This document shows positions 57,578 to 64,000 of a stretch of DNA of 64,000 nucleotides, in pieces. The stretch's first letter is position 1. Each line of letters begins with the position of its first letter. Source of the stretch: Paenibacillus lupini (GTDB lineage Bacteria > Bacillota > Bacilli > Paenibacillales > Paenibacillaceae); the NCBI RefSeq assembly GCF_011761355.1, contig NZ_JAASRW010000005.1, positions 558,001 through 622,000 of the forward strand, read 5' to 3'. The position numbers were made by a program, and so were the translations under genes. Under the pieces are notes generated by a model, which ran no database searches, was not told where the DNA came from, and saw only the letters and a program-made list of their open reading frames with translations.

Positions 57578-58660
57578 GTGAATTCATCAACAGTGGCTGG
57601 CAATCGGGTACCCGAAAACCCTCTCATCCTTATGCATCGTGTCTATAAGTACATATTGCCTGAGGTGAATATCGAGCTGCGTAAGCTGCGTCGAATAGCT
57701 GAACAGATTCCGGATCCAGAGCTTCGGACCCAAGCGCTCCAAAGCATGGACAGCAAGAAATTTCATTGCCAGGGCGGTGCCATCTATGCCGCAATGAATC
57801 TGGATCAGCGGTATGTTCTTATACCGCTTATTGTAGCGCTGCAAACGATAAGTGATTATCTGGATAATCTATGTGATCGCAGCACCTCGTTGGATCCGGA
57901 TGATTTCAGGTTGCTGCATCAATCGATGCTGGATGCGATCAATCCAACCGCACCAATGCAGGACTATTATGCTTTACGTACGGAACGCAATGATGGTGGG
58001 TATTTGCATCATTTGGTAAATTTATGTCAACACTGTGTTTCAATGCTTCCTTCCTATTCTATCGTTGAGCCTTATGTTGCCGAGCTGGTTGGACTGTACA
58101 GCGATCTTCAGGTTTATAAGCACATCAGGCAGGATTTGCGGGAGGAGCGTCTGCTCACTTGGTGGGACAAGCATGCTAAGCGCTATTCTAATTTGTATTG
58201 GAATGAATTTGCGGCCGCGACCGGCTCGACGCTAGGCATGTTTATGCTGTTTACTGCGGCGAGTGAAGAGAATCTATCTCCAGAAGACGCGGAAGCAATT
58301 AAAAATATATATTTTCCACATGTGTGCAGCCTGCATATTATGCTCGATTACTTAATCGATCAGGAAGAGGATCTCGCCGGTGGGGATTTGAATTTCTGTC
58401 ATTACTATGACAATCAGCATCAGCTAGTCGAACGCATTGTGACAATCGTAAATCGGGCCAGAGAAGATGTGAAGAGACTCCCGGCGTCCGGGTTCCATCG
58501 GCTTATTATTGAAGGGCTGTTAGCTCTTTATTTATCCGATCCTAAGGTGCGAACACAATCAGATGTGAAGGCAGCATCTCGCAAGCTGATGAAAAAAAGC
58601 CCGCTTACCCGCCTGTTTTTTTGGATTAACAGTGTTTGGATTCGAAGACTACAGGTTTAG
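57578..58660 (+). CDS. ytpB: DUF2600 / YtpB-type tetraprenyl-beta-curcumene synthase
   Basis: The 360-residue protein belongs to the large terpene synthase family (YtpB). Acidic metal-binding stretches TISDYLDNLCD and IMLDYLIDQEED replace the classical DDxxD motif. YtpB cyclises C35 tetraprenyl diphosphate to a sesquarterpene. GGGGGTG precedes GTG 57578. The prenyl synthase is not in the window. It ends 23 bases before pfkA's start. Confidence 0.9.
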   Translation: MNSSTVAGNRVPENPLILMHRVYKYILPEVNIELRKLRRIAEQIPDPELRTQALQSMDSKKFHCQGGAIYAAMNLDQRYVLIPLIVALQTISDYLDNLCDRSTSLDPDDFRLLHQSMLDAINPTAPMQDYYALRTERNDGGYLHHLVNLCQHCVSMLPSYSIVEPYVAELVGLYSDLQVYKHIRQDLREERLLTWWDKHAKRYSNLYWNEFAAATGSTLGMFMLFTAASEENLSPEDAEAIKNIYFPHVCSLHIMLDYLIDQEEDLAGGDLNFCHYYDNQHQLVERIVTIVNRAREDVKRLPASGFHRLIIEGLLALYLSDPKVRTQSDVKAASRKLMKKSPLTRLFFWINSVWIRRLQV

Positions 58661-58683
58661 ATAATATTATTGGAGGAATGATT

Positions 58684-59652
58684 ATGTCATCTGTAAAATC
58701 AATTGCTGTATTAACTAGTGGAGGCGACTCTCAGGGGATGAACGCGGCTGTTCGTGCCGTAGTCCGGAGCGCTCTGTATAATGGAATTGAAGTATATGGC
58801 GTACAACGTGGTTACCAAGGTCTGATTAATGATGATCTGTTCAAAATGGATCTTCGCAGCGTAGGCGATATTATCCAACGTGGCGGTACAATTCTTCAAA
58901 CAGCCCGTTGCAAAGAGTTTATGACACCAGAAGGCCAACAGCGTGGTGCTGATGTGCTGCGTGCTCGCGGTATTGACGGCCTTGTTGTTATTGGCGGCGA
59001 TGGTTCTTATCAAGGTGCAAACAAATTGTGCAAGCTTGGTATTAAGACAATGGGTCTGCCAGGTACAATCGATAATGATATTCCGTTTACGGACTTCACG
59101 ATTGGCTTCGATACAGCAGTCAGCATTGTTGTTGATGCGATCAACAAAATCCGTGACACCATGTCGTCGCATGAACGTTCGTCGGTTGTTGAAGTTATGG
59201 GCCGTCATTGCGGCGATATCGCTCTGTATGCCGGTCTTGCAAGTGGTGCGGAGACGATTATTGTTCCTGAAGTGCCGATTGATATGGCGGAAGTGTCTGA
59301 GCGTATGAAGAGCAACTTCGCAAAAGGCAAGCGTCATAGTATCGTAGTTGTTGCTGAAGGTTCGGGCAAAGGCGAGGATGTTGCTAGAGAAATTACGAAG
59401 GGCTGTGGACTTGAGCCTCGCGTAACGGTTCTTGGTCACATTCAGCGTGGCGGCACACCAACAGCGATGGACCGGATTTTGGCAAGCCGTCTAGGCGATT
59501 TTGCCGTTCATCAGCTGATGCTCGGCGAATCCGGCAAAGCTTGCGGTATTATCCGCGGCGAGCTTGTAACTACTGATATCGATACGGTTGTTAATACGAA
59601 AAAACCTTTTAATATGGAAATGTACAACCTGGCCCTTCGTCTTTCCCAATAA
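58684..59652 (+). CDS. pfkA: ATP-dependent 6-phosphofructokinase
   Basis: The 322-residue glycolytic enzyme has TSGGDSQGMNAAVRA (the usual form is GGDAPG), GGDGSYQGA, the catalytic Asp segment PGTIDNDIPFTDFTIGFDTA, VEVMGRHCGDIAL, and LGHIQRGGTP. TTGGAGG precedes ATG 58684, with ATG 58678 as alternative. Short bacterial homotetrameric PFK size. It has its own terminator. Confidence 0.96.
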   Translation: MSSVKSIAVLTSGGDSQGMNAAVRAVVRSALYNGIEVYGVQRGYQGLINDDLFKMDLRSVGDIIQRGGTILQTARCKEFMTPEGQQRGADVLRARGIDGLVVIGGDGSYQGANKLCKLGIKTMGLPGTIDNDIPFTDFTIGFDTAVSIVVDAINKIRDTMSSHERSSVVEVMGRHCGDIALYAGLASGAETIIVPEVPIDMAEVSERMKSNFAKGKRHSIVVVAEGSGKGEDVAREITKGCGLEPRVTVLGHIQRGGTPTAMDRILASRLGDFAVHQLMLGESGKACGIIRGELVTTDIDTVVNTKKPFNMEMYNLALRLSQ

Positions 59653-59696
59653 GGATGGCGTGACTGTCCGGCTGAATACAATAAGTCTTACCACAC

Positions 59697-59730
59697 CGCC
59701 AGAGCAGCCTTTGCTCTGGCGTCTTTTCGT
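59697..59730 (+). terminator. Rho-independent terminator after pfkA
   Basis: A 10-bp perfect stem, CGCCAGAGCA (59697-59706) with TGCTCTGGCG (59712-59721), a 5-base loop and TCTTTTC. Confidence 0.9.
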
Positions 59731-59801
59731 TTAAATTGGGTTTACAATGACGATGTATTCTTAAGCAACAGAAGAAAGTCATGAGGAGTGGAATCAATAC
59801 G

Positions 59802-61562
59802 ATGAAGCAAGAAGAAAACAAGCGTAAGAGCGGAGGCACTTGGCGTCCGTTTGTGAAGATGATGATGGAGACAAAACCATCCAAATGGATGCTTGGAATA
59901 GCCATTTGCTTAAGCGTCATGTCTACAGTTGTTGGGCTGGCAGTACCGTTATTTACGAAAAATGTCGTCGATAGTTTCTCGATTACAAATATTAGCACCT
60001 CTCAAATTATACTGCTTGCCAGTGCGTTTCTAGGGCAGGCAGCTGCTGCCGGCATATCAATCTACATGCTGAACCGGATAGGTCAGACGGTTGTCGCACG
60101 TTTGCGTGATCGGTTATGGAAGAAGCTGCTCGTGCTGACTATTCCTTATTTCGATAAACATCGTACAGGTGATACAGTAAGCCGGGTTATTAATGATACA
60201 GGCATCGTTAAAGGGCTGATCACCGAGCATCTAACAGGCTTTTTCAACGGACTTATCTCAATTGCAGGTGCGGTAACGATCCTCTTCTTCCTCGATTGGA
60301 AGATGACGCTGCTGATGCTTACGGCTGTGCCGGTTGCGATGATTATCTTTATTCCAGTCGGCAGGAAGATGACGAAGCTTTCAAGAGAGATGCAGGATGA
60401 GACAGCCGTCTTTACAACGGTGCTCGATCAAGCGTTATCGGAGATCCGATTAGTAAAGGCATCAAATGCAGAAGACTATGAATACAACAACGGCAAACGT
60501 TCCATTAGCAAGCTGCTTCAATTAGGGATACGTGAAGGTAAGCTTCAGGCGGTTATTTTCCCGATCGTAGGGCTGGTTATGATGGGGATGTTGGTGCTAA
60601 TCATTGCGTACGGCGGCATGCGCGTTTCTGCGGGCGAGTTGTCGGCTGGCGATCTAGTTGCATTTATTCTTTATCTGATCCAAATTGTGTTTCCAATTAA
60701 TCAGATCTCGCAATTTTTCACTCAAATGCAGAAAGCAATCGGCGCGACAGAACGAATTGTTGCTACGCTGCATGCGGATGAGGAACCACTCCATAAGGGT
60801 CATGATTTGGCAGATGCGAGACAACCCATTATTGTCGACGATGTAACGTTTGCCTATGGGGATCATGAAGAGGTGCTGCAAAATATTGATTTTACCCTTC
60901 AGCCGGGTACAGTTACTGCTATTGTTGGTCCTAGTGGAGGCGGGAAAACAACCCTGTTCTCGCTTCTGGAGCGCTTCTACAAGCCTAAGCAGGGAAATGT
61001 GAGGATCGGGCAGGAGGATATTTTTAGCCTGTCGCTGCATTCCTGGCGGAGCAAAATTGGTTATGTCTCACAGGAAAGTCCAATTATTGCGGGGACGATT
61101 CGAGATAATTTAATATATGGCACGGACAGAGCAGTGACGGAGGAAGAAATAAAGCAGGCGTCTAAGATGGCGTATGCCGATGTATTTATAGAGGAGCTTG
61201 CCGATCGATACGAGACGGAGGTTGGTGAGCGCGGAATTAAGCTGTCCGGCGGGCAAAGGCAGCGGATTGCGATTGCAAGGGCTATTTTGCGAGATCCTCA
61301 AATCCTGATGCTCGATGAAGCGACCTCAAGTCTTGATAGTAAATCGGAGATTGTTGTCCAGCAGGCGCTTGATAACTTGATGGTTGGACGGACAACGTTA
61401 GTGATTGCCCATCGATTATCGACTGTAGTGGATGCGGATCAGATTCTGTTTGTAGAGAAAGGGACCATTACGGGACGAGGAACACATGACGAGTTACTAC
61501 ACTCTCATGCGCTGTACCGTGAGTTTGCTAATCAACAGCTGCGTTTGGAGCAGGATAATTAG
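59802..61562 (+). CDS. ABC exporter, fused permease-ATPase (BmrA/MsbA-like)
   Basis: The 586-residue half transporter has six N-terminal helices (about 30-310) with a conserved FFDKHRTGD-like coupling segment (YFDKHRTGDTVSRV), then the ATPase: Walker A GPSGGGKTT, Q-loop YVSQES, signature LSGGQRQR, Walker B ILMLDEATS and H-loop IAHRLST. It would work as a homodimer, exporting lipids or drugs. AGGAGTGG lies 10 bases before ATG 59802, which is better placed than ATG 59781. A two-component system follows after 19 bases and may be co-transcribed. Confidence 0.93.
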   Translation: MKQEENKRKSGGTWRPFVKMMMETKPSKWMLGIAICLSVMSTVVGLAVPLFTKNVVDSFSITNISTSQIILLASAFLGQAAAAGISIYMLNRIGQTVVARLRDRLWKKLLVLTIPYFDKHRTGDTVSRVINDTGIVKGLITEHLTGFFNGLISIAGAVTILFFLDWKMTLLMLTAVPVAMIIFIPVGRKMTKLSREMQDETAVFTTVLDQALSEIRLVKASNAEDYEYNNGKRSISKLLQLGIREGKLQAVIFPIVGLVMMGMLVLIIAYGGMRVSAGELSAGDLVAFILYLIQIVFPINQISQFFTQMQKAIGATERIVATLHADEEPLHKGHDLADARQPIIVDDVTFAYGDHEEVLQNIDFTLQPGTVTAIVGPSGGGKTTLFSLLERFYKPKQGNVRIGQEDIFSLSLHSWRSKIGYVSQESPIIAGTIRDNLIYGTDRAVTEEEIKQASKMAYADVFIEELADRYETEVGERGIKLSGGQRQRIAIARAILRDPQILMLDEATSSLDSKSEIVVQQALDNLMVGRTTLVIAHRLSTVVDADQILFVEKGTITGRGTHDELLHSHALYREFANQQLRLEQDN

Positions 61563-61581
61563 ATAAAGGGGGAGAGCAAGG

Positions 61582-62256
61582 ATGGCAACAATTATGGTGG
61601 TAGATGATGATGCACACATCCGCGAGCTGGTTAGTCATTATTTGAAAGTAGAAGGCTTTGAGGTCATTGAGGCTTCGGATGGTGAAGAGGCGCTGGCACT
61701 TCTTGATTCTGCTAAAGCTGATCTCGTTGTGATGGATGTCATGATGCCGAACATGGACGGCTGGGAATTATGCGCCGAGATTCGTGATCACTATGATCTG
61801 CCTCGTCTCATGCTGACGGCAAAGGGAGAAACGACTCAGAAATTAAAGGGATTCGAGCTTGGTGCCGACGATTACCTGGTTAAGCCGTTTGAACCGCTTG
61901 AATTAATCGCACGTGTGAAGGCGTTGCTCAAGCGATACCGGATTTCCTCCTCACAATCCGTACAAGTGGGGGAGTTAACCCTTGATAAGAAGACGTATGT
62001 GGTTACTTCTAATGGGCTGAGTATGACGCTTCCACTTAAAGAATTTGAGCTGCTGTTCAAGCTGGCCAGCTATCCAGGCCAATCCTTCTCTCGCGGTCAA
62101 TTGATTGAGGAGATCTGGGGATACGATTTCGAAGGCAACGAACGGACACTTGATGTGCATATTAACCGTCTTCGGGAGCGCTTCCCAGAAGCGATGCATA
62201 CTTTCCGAATTACCACGATCCGCGGACTCGGTTATCGTCTGGAGGTGCAGGGTTGA
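61582..62256 (+). CDS. OmpR-family response regulator
   Basis: The 224-residue protein has a receiver domain (VVDDDAHIRELV, phospho-acceptor Asp52 in VVMDVMMPNMDG, conserved Lys in YLVKPFEP) and a C-terminal winged helix of the OmpR/PhoB type (ending RITTIRGLGYRLE). AAGGGGGAG precedes the ATG. The paired kinase overlaps its stop codon by 4 bases. Confidence 0.95.
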   Translation: MATIMVVDDDAHIRELVSHYLKVEGFEVIEASDGEEALALLDSAKADLVVMDVMMPNMDGWELCAEIRDHYDLPRLMLTAKGETTQKLKGFELGADDYLVKPFEPLELIARVKALLKRYRISSSQSVQVGELTLDKKTYVVTSNGLSMTLPLKEFELLFKLASYPGQSFSRGQLIEEIWGYDFEGNERTLDVHINRLRERFPEAMHTFRITTIRGLGYRLEVQG

Positions 62257-63326
62257 AAGAAAAGCTGAAGCCTCTTCTTAAAGTTTTAATCAGGATTGGT
62301 CAAGTCAGCCTTATGATGCTGTTTATTACGAGCTGCTGGACTGCTGCTTATTATTTCAGTTACTGGTTATATAACAAAATTGATTGGACTCCTCATCATT
62401 ATGTTGCACAACTGCTTAATTTATTGTTTGGATTTTTCTTAATGGGGACTGTGATCCAGATCATTGGGAGGCTGTTTTTCCATAAGAAGCAAAAAGAAGT
62501 TTCGGATTCGATGAAAAATGCACTTAGGCGGATTGCCCAAGGGGATTTTAAGGTTCGACTTGATTTTGGCAGAACGGACCCAAGATATGAGGAACTTCAG
62601 ACCGAGATTAATATAATGGCTGACGGTCTTGAGAAGCTGGAGGAGCTTCGGCAAGAATTCATCTCCGACGTCTCTCATGAGATTCAAACGCCGCTGACTT
62701 CGATCAGCGGTTTTGCGCGTGCACTGCAAAATGAATCGATTGATTCTGACACCAGAAGCAAATATTTACGTATTATCGAAAGCGAAAGCTCAAGGCTGTC
62801 AAAGCTTAGTGAGAATTTACTCCGCCTTGCTTCATTGGATTCAGAGAAGCATCCCTTCGAACCAAAGCGATACCGGCTGGACCGGCAGCTTGGTACACTC
62901 ATTCTCTCCTGCGAGCCTCAATGGGTGAGCAAATCGATTGATCTTGCTGCGGATTTAACGGATGTTTATGTTGAAGCAGATGAAGACCTTATGAGTCAGG
63001 TTTGGATCAACTTAATAAGCAATAGCATTAAGTTTACTCCTGAAGGCGGTCAAATCGATATCAAGCTCAGTCAGACGGCTGATCATGTGGAATTCCGGAT
63101 TAAAGATACGGGTATTGGCATAGCCGAGGACCAGCAAGAACAGATTTTTCAACGATTTTACAAGGCTGACAAGGCACGGAACAGGAAAGCAGGGGGCAAC
63201 GGGCTAGGACTTTCTTTGGTGAAGAAAATCGTAGAGATGCATCATGGCACAGTGAGAGTCGAAAGCGAGCTTGGGCATGGGACTGAATTTATTGTGTCAT
63301 TGCCTGTCACTTTGCCCCATTTGTAA
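62253..63326 (+). CDS. Sensor histidine kinase paired with the OmpR-type regulator
   Basis: The 357-residue kinase starts at TTG 62253, with GGAGGTG upstream and a 4-base overlap with the regulator gene. It has two transmembrane helices (about 14-38 and 52-72) with only a short loop between them, so it may sense within the membrane. A HAMP-like linker, HisKA with SDVSHEIQTPLTSI (phospho-His) and HATPase with NLISNSIKFTPEGG and NGLGLSLVKKI follow. Confidence 0.95.
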   Translation: MKEKLKPLLKVLIRIGQVSLMMLFITSCWTAAYYFSYWLYNKIDWTPHHYVAQLLNLLFGFFLMGTVIQIIGRLFFHKKQKEVSDSMKNALRRIAQGDFKVRLDFGRTDPRYEELQTEINIMADGLEKLEELRQEFISDVSHEIQTPLTSISGFARALQNESIDSDTRSKYLRIIESESSRLSKLSENLLRLASLDSEKHPFEPKRYRLDRQLGTLILSCEPQWVSKSIDLAADLTDVYVEADEDLMSQVWINLISNSIKFTPEGGQIDIKLSQTADHVEFRIKDTGIGIAEDQQEQIFQRFYKADKARNRKAGGNGLGLSLVKKIVEMHHGTVRVESELGHGTEFIVSLPVTLPHL

Positions 63327-63340
63327 GAACTTTGTAAGAA
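63320..63340 (+). promoter_or_regulatory. 11-bp-period direct repeat ahead of the second kinase gene
   Basis: TTTGTAAGAAC TTTGTAAGAA: two identical 10-base half sites with an 11-base period, the usual binding pattern of OmpR/PhoB dimers. The repeat overlaps the stop of the first kinase gene, about 80 bases upstream of the next start codon, with a possible -10 TATGAT at 63371-63376. Confidence 0.5.
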
Positions 63341-63420
63341 ATGGTTACGAGTTCGTTTAGAATTCAGCGTTATGATAAACGATAGATTCAATAACTTGCT
63401 TTAGTCAGGGTGAATATCGT

Positions 63421-64000
63421 TTGTCCATTCGAGTAAAGTTGTACATGTCGTATTTGGCAATGGTTTTTCTTCCGATGGTGCTTATTGCAGGCTTTATCGT
63501 TTTCTTGCTTAATGCAGGGGGGATGCAGGATCTTCGGGATTATTTCCGTGTGGAGAAAGAGGAGAAGACGAACCAGTCCCTCATTTATGGTGAGATGAAA
63601 TATGTGATCGAGAATGATGCAGATAAGCTTTCGTCTCCCGATTATATTGAGAACCTGCAGAGTAGACTGGCTGAGCAATGGTCAGGTCTCATCATAGCCA
63701 AAGATGGTGTCGTCTCTGATGTTCCGATATTCCTGAAAGAGCTGGCACCGAATGAGAACTGGCAACGTTTATTTGACAGCTCGCCTGAATCGGTATCGTT
63801 CAAAGCTTTTAGATTTTTAACGAATGAGATTTCCTTCGTCTATTCTGATGGACATCAAGGGGAGATGATTCTCCTCAGACGTAATGATGTTGTACCTCCT
63901 CTATGGCGGCCGGTAGGCGCTTTGATATTTAGTGCGTTTGTCGGACTGACGAGTCTGCTCCTGACCTATTTTGTCTCCCGTAGTATCATTCGACCGATTC
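63421..64000 (+). CDS. Sensor protein with HAMP region, 5' part (probable histidine kinase)
   Basis: The frame opens at TTG 63421 (CAGGGTGA upstream) and runs off the window end after 193 codons. It shows an N-terminal helix (YLAMVFLPMVLIAGFIVFLL), an extracellular sensor region of about 130 residues, a second helix (GALIFSAFVGLTSLLLTYFV) and SRSIIRPI, the start of a HAMP domain. The kinase domain is expected outside the window. It follows a complete two-component pair, so a three-gene signalling cluster is likely. Confidence 0.85.
   Translation, partial: MSIRVKLYMSYLAMVFLPMVLIAGFIVFLLNAGGMQDLRDYFRVEKEEKTNQSLIYGEMKYVIENDADKLSSPDYIENLQSRLAEQWSGLIIAKDGVVSDVPIFLKELAPNENWQRLFDSSPESVSFKAFRFLTNEISFVYSDGHQGEMILLRRNDVVPPLWRPVGALIFSAFVGLTSLLLTYFVSRSIIRPI

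Noticed and set aside
57578..58660. Terpenoid biosynthetic gene cluster
   Set aside because: Only the YtpB-like synthase is present; neighbours are pfkA and an ABC exporter, with no prenyl synthase or tailoring enzymes.
1..64000. tRNA, rRNA, T-box leaders or a replication origin
   Set aside because: No cloverleaf, rRNA-like, T-box or DnaA-box cluster patterns were recognised by eye; a dedicated scan was not possible.

Overview
The window looks like a chromosomal segment of a Paenibacillus-type member of the Bacillota. The reasons are: strong Shine-Dalgarno sequences with many TTG and GTG starts, Rho-independent terminators, YesM/YesN-type two-component systems paired with LplABC-like sugar transporters, the monoderm coproporphyrin haem genes hemEHY, a ytxG/ytxH pair, an LtaS-type sulfatase and a YtpB-type terpene synthase. 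No rRNA, tRNA, CRISPR array, transposase or integrase was seen.

Layout. (1) 1-15 kb: carbohydrate uptake. The end of one ABC permease gene is followed by a sensor kinase, an AraC-type response regulator and a lipoprotein binding protein. After an acetyltransferase gene comes a second cassette: binding lipoprotein, two permeases, a GH88 unsaturated uronyl hydrolase, a membrane-anchored AraC regulator and a second paralogous binding lipoprotein. Together these suggest import and cleavage of unsaturated uronide oligosaccharides made by polysaccharide lyases. (2) 15-28 kb: mostly small housekeeping or stress genes on the + strand (holin-like, a possibly LexA-controlled small gene, a stand-alone CuA cupredoxin, Dabb, DUF86, SufR-like regulator, ytxGH, racE, an M14 peptidase, a HesB-like protein, a PDZ-Lon membrane protease), then an LtaS-like/RNA methyltransferase pair on the - strand and an O-methyltransferase. 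(3) 28-43.6 kb: a type IV pilus locus. Three pilin-like genes, a 1560-residue repeat-rich secreted protein on the opposite strand, then pilB-pilT-pilC-major pilin-pilD-pilM/N fusion-pilO. (4) 43.7-51.3 kb: hemE-hemH-hemY, a CapA-like protein, a glycerophosphodiesterase, DUF92 and a methyltransferase. (5) 51.3-64 kb: a repeat-rich intergenic region, pepF, small membrane proteins, a cold shock protein, an MFS transporter, ytpB (preceded by an apparently frameshifted gene), pfkA, an ABC exporter, an OmpR-type two-component system and the start of a second sensor kinase.

The most unusual material is non-coding. Two roughly 110-nt copies (5776-5884 and 51859-51972) share conserved outer arms, but each carries a different 15-bp inner stem that still pairs, so the stem is kept while its sequence is not. 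There are also a 39-40 bp hairpin repeat array (54182-54334), two clusters of short degenerate repeats (23.8 kb and 51.4 kb), and a structured leader directly behind a strong promoter at the head of the pilus assembly operon (about 35987-36146). All functions come from recognising protein families in translated sequence; no database search was run.
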